Shown here piece after piece: positions 46,901-58,698 of a DNA stretch of 64,000 nt. Each line of letters opens with the position of its first letter. Positions within the stretch are counted from its first letter, which is position 1. The stretch comes from Chytridium lagenaria (lineage: Eukaryota; Chytridiomycota; Chytridiomycetes; Chytridiales; Chytridiaceae). The DNA lies in the NCBI GenBank assembly GCA_025449115.1, contig JAHLKC010000044.1, positions 62,001 to 126,000 on the forward strand. The letters are read 5' to 3'. The notes below the pieces were generated by a model. The model was given only the letters and a program-made list of their open reading frames with translations. It ran no database searches and had not been told where the DNA came from. The position numbers and the translations under genes were made by a program.

Positions 46901-49900
46901 GGCTGAATATGATATTGTAAGAGAGGAGCTGGACTCCTCAAAGGATGAGGTGGATCGGCTTGGTCATGAGATCTCGACGTTGAGGAATTTGCTGGCGGAG
47001 CAGAAGCAGACGGTCGGGAAGGCAGCGGATCGGATCATGGATGCGGCAAAGGAGTTGCATGTTGATACGGTTGGAGAGAGAGATGATATTCGCGTGAAGG
47101 AATTGGAGGCGCAAGTACAGCGACTTCAGATCGAGAAACGGGTGTTAAATGACTCGCTTACAACGCTTGGAGCGCAGTTGTCTTTGTTGTCTACAAAGAA
47201 GGGTGAAGATGACTGGAACATCAAAGAAATGGTTGCGACCAAAAACCAGCTTGCAAAAGCGAATGTGAGCGCCTCTTTGATGTTTGCGTATTTCTTACAG
47301 CACTTTTATATCTTTTTGCAGGATGATCTTAAGCAAGAGGTATTAGCTCTGAGTGAGTCCCTACGAGTCACAGAAGAGAAGCTTAATCGAATGCAAGCTC
47401 GAAAAGACAGGTTTGATTTAGAGGAAAATGTATAGCTCTTATTAAAACGTTGTTGTTGCTATATGAAAAGGTCTCAACCCGTTTCAGGAAACGGGCGCGA
47501 TATCCACGAACAGCTTGAAGAGGCGAAAGAAAAGTAAGCCTATTATAATTGGATATTTCTGATATGCTCCAAAGGCAAGAGCAGTTGAAAGCAGCATTGA
47601 GACGGTACGAGCAGCAAGCCGATCTAGACCTTCAAGAGATTGAAGATTTGAGATCAAAACTCACCGACATGGCTCGCGAAAACATACAACTTGCAAAACA
47701 AGTGGACGATGTGAAAGCCGAGCTTTCAAAAGTCTCAATTTCAAGCACGAAAATTGTATCCGTTGGCTCAGACAAATTCTTCTCGGCATCCGATGTTGTG
47801 AGCAAAGGATTTGCCGCATCACATGAAACGGCAGAATCACATGAAAAGGCACGGTTCTACGAGGCGATTATTGAAGACCTTGAAACAAAGCTCAAAATTG
47901 CGTCAGGTGAAATTGCGAAAGAGCGGTCTATGACATCTCTTCTCAAGGGGCAGCTCAGGCTCGTCCAAGAATCACTGCAACATTTGAAGCGCGATGATAA
48001 TCGGGCATCACGGTCTGAGAGACGTTCAGTGGATCCGGCTGATAATGACCGCTCTACTTCGAACGCAAAATGCTCTCAATGTGTCGAACTCCAAGGCAGA
48101 ATCCGTGATATACTGGAAAGAAACTACAGTAACATTCCAGACGCATCCGCCGCAACGGCTATACCTCAAAATCCGCCTTCCAGCCACACCCGTAACATCA
48201 CAGGAACAACAACGAGCGAGACAACCGAAAGAACTGACCGCAGAATTGATGAGCTTCTTGATCAGCTAGCGGATCTTGACATTCAGTTGCAGCAAGAGCG
48301 CTGTGCAGCTGAGCATGATCGGTCTACATGGGATAAAGAAAGGCAGGATCTGGAATTCAAACTTGATCGTGCGAGAACTGTTGCTGAGGAGTCTAAGGCT
48401 GCTCTAGAGGTAGCCCAAATTGAGATTAATAACAAAAAGAACGTTCTCTTGGCATTGAAGCATGCGGCGGATGCAGAAAAGGCTCTTAAGACAAATGCAC
48501 TCAATACCAGTCTATCCGATGCGCCAGACTTGGGATCATGTGATTTCCTTGCCTCCAAGCTTACCAAAAGTTCAGAGCTTGAACTCAAGATCCAGTCATT
48601 GCTGAAAGACAACCTGATGCTTCAGGAAAAGCGATTGTTCTTGGAAAACAAAGTTACGGAAGCCGAGAAAGAAAATGAGACCATCCAGAAAGAATTGCAT
48701 CAGGCCGAGAACTTGCATGTGCAGCACTTTTTGGAACGCGCTTCTTTGTCTGAAAAAGTTGCTCAGCTTCAACGTGAGATTAGTATCATTCTGTCGCCCC
48801 CGAAAGATGGACAGTACATCAAGGACACTAAGCCTAATGATAAGGGCAAAGAGAAGGAGAAGGAGAAGGAGAAGAGTAGTAGTTTCCGACGCATGTCTAA
48901 GCTTCTCCCAAAATCTCGAAGGAGCAGTTCCAGTATGGAGGTGACGTCAGAGCAACTTGATGAGAAGCTTAAGGCGCTTCAAGCTGAGAAAGATAACTTA
49001 GAGAAAGAGTTCCACCGCAACGCACAGCGAGTGGCCGACGCCCATGCTGAAGCTGCAGGCTTGAAGGAAAAACTGTTGGAAACTGAGCGAGCTTTCAAGG
49101 TGTCAAAGAAAGAATTTAAGCGAAAACTTGAGGAGGCTGATGAGTTCGCAAGGGCAACGGAAGCTAATCAGAATGAAGTCGAAGAGTGTTTGAAAAGTCA
49201 AATCCAGGAACTTACTGATCGCCTCATGGAACCTGCCGACAGCCCTCCAGCGGCAGCTCTTCTTGATGATATCATAAAGCATCAGACTAGGATCCGTGAT
49301 TTAGAGGTCAAATGTGATGAAACGGCTAAACGTCTTTTCGAGGCTGATGTTCAAAACGAAAACCTCTTATCTCAATCAAAGCGCTTGCAGTCTGACTTTG
49401 GAGCTCTTCAGAGCAAATACGAAGTCGAAACTTCATTGCTTAAGAATATCATTAAAGCAGCGCACCAAATGATCGAGAATCTTGAGACTGGAAACGGTGA
49501 CCAAGCAGCGACGGCCATGGAGCAACTGATTGCTATTCGCAGCGAAGTGGATAGGTTCTCTCATATTATTACTGAGACGGAGGAGCGTTGGCACCAAGTC
49601 AGCAAGCAGAACGTGCAGCTGATTCGGGAGTTATCTCGAACACGTGAAGAGCTTTTCTCTGAACAGAAACGTGCTAGAGAAAAGTCTGAAGAACTTCGCG
49701 GTTCTATAAACGACCTCAATGCTAAAGGCAGGACTGCGAATGAGCTTGAAAAGCAGATTAAAGAGGGCAGGCAGCGCGAGACTACGCTGCAAGAAAACAT
49801 CAGGGAAATGCAGTTGTCGATGGAAAAGATGAAGAAATCTTACGAAAAGGATGCTGATATGCACACACAGCGTATTAAGGAGCTTGAGCGCGCCATAGTG

Positions 49901-52900
49901 AACGCTAGGCTTCAGGTTGGAAGCTTGGGAGCTGAGCTCGACAAGACTAAAGATGAGGTTCAGGAACTCACACGTCATCGCAAGGTACTTGAGATTTCTC
50001 TCATTGAACGTGAAAGAGAATTCCAGGAGTCTATGAACGAACTAAAAGCGAGGCAATCTGTTGGAATACCTAAATCCCTTCCTGCCGCTCAACGAAGTAA
50101 CTTGGTACCTGACATCAAAATCACGTCCGAATCTCAGGAGGACAATAAATTTACTACAAATGAAAAGATGTGGGAATTGGATCTCGCTAAATCCAAGTCT
50201 CAAATGCTTTGCTGGGCGTCATGGAAGCTCGCTCAAAACGTGCACTCTTTTACCCACCATACCGATGGTGGAGACCAAGCAAGTGTTGAGGTTCGCGCAA
50301 AAATGGCTGTTCCACCGCCTCCCTCGCCGTCAGAGGAATCAACTCTTGCTTACGTTATGATCCTCCTTGCCAAAGCCGAGGAAGGTGTGACGGCTGCCGG
50401 CGACGATCTCGCCTCGTACATGAGCAAAGCTGGTGCTGAAGATTCACGCTGGAAGAACATTGAGGCGTCTCTGAAGTCGGAACGCGATGAATTGAAACAC
50501 CGTCTCAACGATCTTGAGCATCTTCTGACAGATTCTCAAAGACGCTGTACCGAGCTTGAGGGAGAAAAGGTTCGAGTTCAGAGCCGCGCGGCCGCTGCCC
50601 TTGCAGCGCAGTCAGAGTCCCAGCAGCGCCTCGATGAAGGCCGTGAGTCTCGGACAGACCTTCAAGCTAGAGTGAAGAGCTTGATGGAGGAAAGAACAAG
50701 TCTTCGTGCAAAGATAGAGGATCAGTGCACACAAATTGTGAATCTTGAGGCTCGTATTCACACAATCACAACTGAGCGCTCCAGGTCTTCAACAGAGGCG
50801 GAGAACCTACGCGATGAGATCGCTAGGGTGCGTGTCGAGATGGAAGAACTTGAGTCGATGCGGAAGCGAAGGATCCAGGAGCTTGAGAGTGAGGTCAACA
50901 AGAGCTGTAGCTCGTTGGCGAGGGATGAGATTCGGCTTATGGCTGCAGAGAGGGAGCTTGCTTCAGCGCGTGGTGAGGTGGCAATGTTAATCGCCAAAGT
51001 GACGGACTTGACTGCTGAAGCTACAAGGTCTCTTGAGAGGTATAAGGAGATGTGCAGGTCTAACGGAGAGCTTGAGAGGACTCTTGTCACGGCTAAGGCG
51101 GAACTTCAGGCAAGGAAACAGCAGTCCAAGAATCTGAACTGAGGCAGAAGCGTCTTGAAACTCAACTCGACAGACGTGAGGAAGCTTACAGGGCTTCTGA
51201 GGATGAGAAACGAATGCTTCAAAACCGAATAAGTGATCTGAAAAGCTTATCGATCAGGTGAAAGGCGCAGAGGCCACATCACAAGGCGATGCCCGTCAGC
51301 TCTCTGTTAAGCTTCTTGCAATGGAGTCCCGGCTTTCATCCGAAGTCGCATCTCTTGCAGCCGTAAGAGAATCTGTGACCATAAAGGACAAAGAAATTGG
51401 CGCTCTCCGCGAAAAGGTCGACATCCTGGAGTCTCGGGAACAGGATTTTGAGAATCGCAGCCGCATTCAAGCTGCAGAATTTGAAAAGGAGCGTCACAAA
51501 GTGGTGGAAGAAACTGCCAAGCTCAAACTTCAGTTAACCAACTCTGAATCGGATCGTCGTCATCTCACTGCTGAAGTGGAAAGGCTTGAAGCTGCATGCA
51601 AGGACTTCACCAAGCAGCTTATAATCGCTGAAGAGAAGTTAAAAAGCTTCAAACCACTACTGTAGACCTTCAAAAACGCGTGAATGAGCTAACTACCCTG
51701 AAATCCAAACTTGAAAGCGAGCGAGTTGCGATGGAATCAACGTCGACAAGTGCCACGTCAAAGGTGATGCACTTGGAAGCTCAAGTAGAGGATCTCCGTC
51801 AGCGCCTCGAATCAAGCCTTTCGTCTAATGGCCACCTCACAAAAACGATTCAGGAGCTCCGTGAGAATCTCCGATATGTTGAAGACTGCCTCCAAGGGTC
51901 GACCGACACAAACAACCGTCGTGTGCGTGAGATGGAGGCACGCCTTGAGACTGCTGAATCAGAGTCTCGGCGATACGACGCAAAAGCACGAGACGCAGAA
52001 AGGGAATGCGAGGAGTTGAGAGATTCTTTAAGAACAGTTGCGGATGACCGCGGTGGTCAGATCCAGAAGTTGACGCAATCAATGATGCATATGAGAGAAA
52101 AGATTTCGTCGTTGGAGGATGAGGTATTTGATGCGATGGAGAGAGCCAAAGCATTTGAAGTTGCATCGACGTCAGCAAGGGAGGAGGCTGGGAGCTTGCG
52201 GTTGGCACTCCAGAAAGCCGAAGCCTCCAGAGACTTGAACGAAGACCAGTTTAAAACTTTGGCGGCCGAACGAACTGCAGTTGTTGAGGAATACCAAAAG
52301 CGCGCTTCAGATCTTGAGGCTAGGGTGAAGGTTCTTGATGGGAAACTGGCAGATGCTGAATCACAGCTTATGGTTCAGAAGGAGGAGGCTTTTAAAGCGA
52401 CAAAAGATGTCGCGGAGGCAAGAAAAGCGTTTAAGGAGAAGTCACAAGCCTTGTCACAATTCCAATCAGAGACTGCGGAACAGATCGCGAGCAAGGCTTC
52501 AACTATTGAGACTCTCCGAGCAAAGCTCCATCAAGCAGAGGAAGGTGTTCGATTTGCTCAAGAAAGTGAGATTAAGGTCAAAGCTGACAAGGATAAGGCA
52601 TTGGCGACGGCAAAGATGGAGGTACAACAGCTCAAAGATCGTATCCAATCTCTCGAAGAAGACCTTAAAGAAAGCAGGCAAAGCTTTGATAGATTGAAGG
52701 AAAGAACAGATCTCGAGGCGAGCGACACATCCGAGCGTATGAAAGAGCTCCTGGCTAGACTCTCTTCGCCATCTGCTGTAAAGGAGGTTGAGTGGGTTGA
52801 GACAAGGGTGAAGTTTGAGCGAGAAGTGGCAACTCTGCGCTCAGAGCTTTCGGTGAGCCAATCTGGTTTTAAAGACCTAGAGAAGCGCGGTAAAGAGTTA

Positions 52901-54334
52901 CGCGACACGTATGAGCAGAAGCTTTCGCACCGTGCGAAGGAGGTTCAGGAGCTTCAATCAACAGTAAAAGAGTTGGAGGCGAAAATTAGGAAGTCGGATG
53001 ATGATAAAAACTTGAGGGAGGAGGTTAAGAAGATTAAAGACGACTATGCTTTGATCAAGAACCAGCTTGCAGAGTCGGAGGACAGAAAAACGGGAACTCC
53101 TCGCGAAAGTCGCAGAGCTGAAACAGAGACTAGCCTCTTCTACAAAAGAAATGTATACCACTTCCCACAAGGATTCTAGCGATGAGGATAAGGAGATTAA
53201 ATCGTTAAGAGCGAAAAACGTATGTATTGCTTACCTCCACGACACTATCTGAAATACTAATCCATCCAAAAAAAATCCAGTCCGACCTCGAATATCAAAA
53301 TCGCAACATCAAAGCCCAATACGACGCTTCATATTCCCAAACCCAATCTTTACTGCAAGACCTTGAGATCCTCCGCTCCGAACTTAAGACTCTTCAGTCC
53401 CAGATCACAAACCTTACCATCCCAACACCACCTTCACGCTCTTCACTCACGAACATGCTGACTCCTACCCGCCGCACACGCAGTCAGTCCGTGTCTGCTG
53501 CTAGCCAGAAGCCCCGTCTCTTCCGGCGAAACTCGTCTCTTCACGATCTTGAAGACGTAGTATATGATCTCCGTACAAAGGTATCAACACGTGAGGAGGA
53601 GATTGCCGAGGTGAGAAGGTGGCTGACGGAGGCGGAGACAGAAGCGGAGGGATTGAAGGAGAGGCTTGAGAGAGTCGAGGCTGAGAGGGAGGAAGCAATG
53701 CTGGAGATTGATGAGCTGAGACGGAGAGCGGATAGGGTAATTGACAATGACATGCCTTCTCGGATATCCGTCGACACGACGTTGAGGTCGAGGAGGACAT
53801 CAAGCGCTCTTTCATCGGCCACAACTGCAGTTCAAAGTCCAGGAAGTCCCAAATACCTGTCTTTGGCGGCTAAGAAGTCATTGGAAGTCGGAGAAAGCGC
53901 TGTGGTTGATAAAGGTATATGTCCTTCTTTGCCCCAATTACAATTACGTAATTACGCATTTTGACATATATGTCTAACGCTTTCTATTTTTACAGCATCT
54001 CTCGTCTATCTACAACGAATGTCCACACAAATGCTATGTTGCTTCTTCTTTGTGTGAGTTTTTCCCCCTACCTCATTCTGCAACCCGCCTTACATCTCGC
54101 TAATGTGCCGTTTCCAACAGCTTCGCTCCAATAACGTTTTGCAATATGACTGGTTCCCAAATTCCTGAAGCTTTACGTATCACATCTCAAGTGATGGGTG
54201 GAGTGACTGGCGCCATTCTCTTGAACAGACCTCGAAAGAATGGTCTAGTGGGTGGCCTTGCAGCGCCAAATGTTGAAAACTTGCCTTGGGTTGGGGCGCT
54301 GGCGTCTCAAGTCATAGGAGGTTCAACCTTATAA
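43946..54334 (+). CDS. Giant coiled-coil protein, about 3,100 aa
   Basis: The start MQPPPSPRTPRPSRPQQS is Pro/Ser-rich and unstructured. After that almost everything is heptad-repeat coiled coil rich in Glu, Lys, Leu, Gln and Arg. Exons resolved: 43946-44493, 44613-44845, 44908-44995, 45090-45693, 45905-47264, 47322 to about 47410, a short one near 47489, 47575-53219 (one exon of 5.6 kb), 53281-53912, 53996-54050 and 54121-54334. A basic, Ser-rich break (SSSFRRMSKLLPKSRRSSSS, about 48880) and a Cys-containing segment (CSQCVELQGRIRDI) interrupt the rods. The end carries a hydrophobic stretch (QMLCCFFFVFAPITFC) that could anchor it in a membrane. A golgin-like tether, or a centrosome or basal-body scaffold, would fit; no domain decides this. 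Frames shift near 47410-47490, 51116, 51240, 51645 and 53088, with coiled coil continuing each time. Confidence 0.8.
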
Positions 54335-55253
54335 GTCCGCAATCAATGTTTTGTCTTGTTAGCTAATTTTGCATCTCCTATTACTGTTGCGTGGTTTCCC
54401 TAGCTTGTAGTATGTTTTATTTGAATTTATGGTCTATTTTCGACGTTTGACTTTCACTTTTGTTTTGTTTCTCATCCCCAATTCCCATGTCCCATAGTAA
54501 AGTTCAATTTTTTATACCGTTGCATTTAGTACAGCGATCAAAGCAATACGTTTTTAGATTCAAATAAAGAAGGAATCTTAATAGAACCCTGCGTAAAAAA
54601 AGCAATTCCCGGAGTAATGTCAGCAAGGGCTCGATATCGCTCACATTGATCTTTTATGATTTATCTGTCACGCATCGCGTCATTATTCTTTTATACTTTT
54701 GATTTATTTCTTTCGAAATATCTCGTAAGTTTTAGCCGCTCCATATTTGATCTCAAAAGTAGCTAACTTCGTAAGTCGTTGAAAAAGTCAATTTTAATTC
54801 TTTACGTAGATATCATATTTAGACGTTTATTACAGCTGGAGTATCGATGCTATTCAAAGTTTGGATTTCGTCGATATTCTCAGGAAATGTTTGGGGCAAT
54901 GTACGATAGAATAAAACAGCACCTTCATGTTATGTTATATTAGTTTCCTTTTTTATTATTTTAGATGTTTCTAAAGTCATAAAACCTTGACGATTTTAAT
55001 TATAGATGAGGAACGAAAGAGAGAAGGAGGGAAAAAATAGTCAGGGCGGTAGTGTAGGGGGTGCAGGAAAAAATTGGCTAAATAGCTGGGGAAGGATAGA
55101 GTTTATGCAGGAGTGACGCATTCATCGAACTGGCTGATGATACACCTTACAAAGTCATCCGCAATCGAGTCATAGCAAGTCCGCTTGATGAGGTTAAATA
55201 TTTTAAGCGTAGCCACCGTATAATAAAACAATAAATCCCGTATCCATGTCGTT
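54335..55253. other. Convergent intergenic region, AT-rich
   Basis: About 920 bp between the coiled-coil stop and the stop of the minus-strand Gln-rich gene. It is strongly AT-rich and carries likely 3' UTRs. No open frame of note, repeat or RNA gene is recognised. Confidence 0.5.
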
Positions 55254-58122
55254 TTAAATGATAATTTGGGTTCGGAACTGAGGCGGGGGAGGGGAGTTGA
55301 GGATATCAAAACCAAATGTATCTTCGAGGGAGGATAATGCCATAAAACCGGTTGCGGTTTCCACGTTTCTAAATTTTCTCGGAGGTTCCAGGTCTAATAG
55401 TAGAGGTGATGGATGTTCCGACTTCGGACTTCTTAGTCTTGGCGTGGTGGGGAATGCTAGGGGGGAGCTCATTGGAGATGTGGTTGGGATATCGATGCTT
55501 TCACTTCGAGATCGCTTTCTCCAGATGGGACTGACAATTGTGCGGAATTCCGATGGCACATTTGGTAGTGGTGGTGGTGGTGTTGGGGAGAAGGAGTCTA
55601 AAAGCACACACATAACAAAGTTCTTCATTTCACTGTCAAATTTCAGCATACTGAATTCTAGGTCCAAAGCGTCCATAGCTGAGAGGCCCGCGAAGCGTGT
55701 ATCATCAAGAATCTTAGCATACCGCAGCTAAAATAGGGTTGTGAATTAATAAAAGAAGGATGATTAGTTGAAGAACGCGTGATAAAACCATAGTAAAGGA
55801 GATACCGAGTCAACTCACATATTCACTTCTCGTCAAAACATGTTTGTCTTTGTCATCATCGAACCTTTTGATCCAAACATCCCAATTTTCGAGTCGCGCT
55901 TTGACTGTGTACACCCACGTATCATTCCGGAATGCCTCAGGGTGAACCTCCTCTGACCACCTCGGTAAGAAATGCTGAGTGGTGTAAAAGCGTTCTCCAT
56001 AGCCATAGATTCCCAAATTCAGTTGTTGAGGTTGCATTGTTTGTACAAACACCGAACCTTCGGCGGCACACGCCGCCTTAGCGTCTGTGGGTGGAATAAC
56101 GCCGCGATTGAGGTGATAGGGTGAGAACCGATCTGACGAGATCAAACCCTGACGGTCGTGATAAATATTTGGAACAGAGGAATCCTCTCTTTGATTCACT
56201 GGCGCTCTATGATAGCGAAGTTCGGGCTCTTGCCCTACTGCTAATCGGTATTGACGAGTCCTATTTCATGTTCAACACTAATTGAAGCTGTTGCCAGACT
56301 TCCCCAATCCTGTACGAATACTTGTGGTGTTTGGCCACGTTTCCAGGGTGAAGAGTTTGGATGTCACTTTGCGGCATAGGCATCAATCTCGCGGGCGACA
56401 ATACCGGGCAGCTTGAAACCTGGCACTGTGCTCCTCGGATGTAACTATCCCTCGATTATCGAGACGCAAGTATCCCTCGATTATTAGCGAACGCATAGTG
56501 TTGAGCTTTTGGAATCTTGCTGGTAGAGGTAGCAGATATATTACAGTTATCAAAGGGAACGTCTTATTTTGTGTGGAAGCGCCTTGGTACCCACGTACTT
56601 CCTGCCTAGAAGTTTGCGCTCCGTTAGTCTCTCCGCGGAAGTTTTGTCCAGTGGCAGTCTGATGGGGCAAGTTGTAAGCTGCACCACCAACGTGATGAAA
56701 CTGCTCATTTGTTGGCGCCATACTGGTATTTTCGACCACACTGCTCGCCTTCTTCCCGGCAGATCTCTTACGACGCTTGGTAATTGGCATTGCCGGTGGA
56801 GAGATGTTATTTGACTTCCTCACGGTGTTTAGCTGATGGTGATAGACTTCCTGACGGGTGGCTTCATGATTAGAGTGGACATGAGCCGATTGTTCCTGAT
56901 GCGAATTTGGCGAAATCCCATTTAACACCGTCTTTTGCGAACTATGAACTAATTTTGTTGAGAGATAGGATTTCCAGACGGCTTCGTCACCGAAACGGTC
57001 ATTGAATTTGGCGGTTGACTAGAGCTTGCAGCCGTCACACCGAAAATATCAATTGAACTCAAGTTAGCTTGATATGCAGGATACTGAGGATATCGGGTAG
57101 CGGGGTTGCGTTGTGTAGGTGTGTTTAACTTTAGAGCATTAGCTGCTAAAGAATCTTGAGGGCCACTCGGAGCTCGAGTAGCGGAGTTCCGCGGGTTAAT
57201 CATTTGCTGTTGTTGGTAGAAGCCGTGGCTTTTGCTTTTAAGGGCTGTGGTCTGATTCCAAGCTGAATGCGTTGGAGTCTGATTATAGCTTCTCCGACCG
57301 TACTTCCGGCGTCATGCGCATGGCCAGAAACTCTTTCCGTCACTCCCAACATCTTTTTCAAGTCTGAGCTTGCGGAGGCTTTGATCGATGCTTGGCCATT
57401 AAGACCGGGATGTTCACGGGCTGTAACGTCTGGGAAGTAGCGGAAGTCTGTATTTGTGCTGAAGTTTGATTGAGATTAGGAGTGTATTGCGTCGGGTGCG
57501 TGCCTTGCTGTCGGGAACTAGCATTATTTGTGATAACGTGGTTTGTAGAGTGACCAGCAGACGCGGCCTGATAACCTCCTGAAGATGAAGACGCCATAGA
57601 CGAAGCAGTCTGATCCTGATATGCCATGTTTGAAAGGCCGGGAGTCAGAGGATTGTGAGGATGACACTGTCCTTTGTCACCAACATATTGAGGAGACGCC
57701 ACGCGTGAGTATGCTGCAGGGCTAAATGGTGACCCACGAAGAGAGTCTGCAGAAACGTTCGAGGCTGTAGGCGTGTTATAGCCCTGGCGCCTGTTGGTGT
57801 TGGGCAAAGTAGGGTCTTGCTGCCCGACCGAGCGTTGATAATTTGGGTTCATAGCCTGCGGCTGAGAGTCTCCATCCTTCTGCTGCTGCACTTTCTGCCG
57901 ATCCGCATGCGTCACAGCACTTAAAACATATTGCATGGATACAGGAATTCCATTAATAGTGAAGCCTCCGTCCAGCGAGAGCACGTTGGTCGCATTCGTC
58001 GCGACCAAGTTTGCGGTGGCAATCTGTAGCTGCCGTCTAGTGTTGATTGGGACGCCTTTGAATGCTAGACTTGTCGTAGAGGCATACGAAGGATGGGTGG
58101 GTGGGAGCGAAGGATTTGACAT
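55254..58122 (-). CDS. Gln/Ser/Pro-rich protein, possible transcriptional regulator
   Basis: The ATG at 58122 begins MSNPSLPPTHPSYASTTSL. The first exon holds an ordered segment (QLQIATANLVATNATNVL, SLDGGFTINGIPVSMQYVL) followed by about 200 residues of Gln, Asn, Ser, Thr and Pro. The middle is hard to follow and has several frame changes (57358, 57300, 56950, 56820). It includes SIDIFGVTAASSSQPPNS and a basic patch ITKRRKRSAGKK that could be a nuclear signal. The C-terminal part is folded: QLNLGIYGYGERFYTTQHF, WVYTVKARLENWDVWIKRF, then LDLEFSMLKFDSEMKNFVM and a Pro/Ser tail ending QFRTQIII. This composition recalls activator or co-activator proteins, but I recognise no family. Long low-complexity stretches plus a folded end support a real gene. 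One or two genes are possible. Confidence 0.55.
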
Positions 58123-58698
58123 GACTGTCGTTGTAGCTCTGAGATGCGGGACTGACAGAACGGAATTCACCAAAAGCAATTACGGTCAAGTACTGTTCAG
58201 TGTGTAGGCTTTCCTTGAATAAAGAAAGCAAGTACTTGGTATCGTGGGCGATATGATGTGAAACCCTTTCTGATCTCTTTCTGCGGAGGTAGGCTGTTGA
58301 TACTCAGACTAGAACAACAAACATGAACTTTTCGCCGATCAAAGGAGGTTTGGAGGTTTCGATTCTTTCCGACAATAAAGCTGTCTTCCTTGCAAGTCGA
58401 TAGAGATTTGGAGTGGTGCTTTACGAGGTGTGTTTGTGTGGTGCTGTTGCGATGGACTCAAAGCCTTGATGGATAACGTTGTCAACTTTTCGCGTAAATC
58501 CCACCTCAATTCTTGGTCACCCATTTATGAATTTCGGCGAGACTGAAACGAGGTGAATAAAACAGAAAAAAATGGTAAAGCATTCAATAATGTAGCATGA
58601 ATTCGGATGGTAGGATTGAAAAGTATACGTTTTAAAGATAAATATCTGCAAATTAAAAATAAAGTAAAAAACAAAACATCTACAAAAAATAAAACCCA
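58123..58698. other. Intergenic between the Gln-rich gene and the Zn2Cys6 gene
   Basis: This includes the promoter of the Gln-rich gene and the A/T-rich 3' flank of the zinc-cluster gene (58560-58690). No gene is recognised. Confidence 0.45.
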
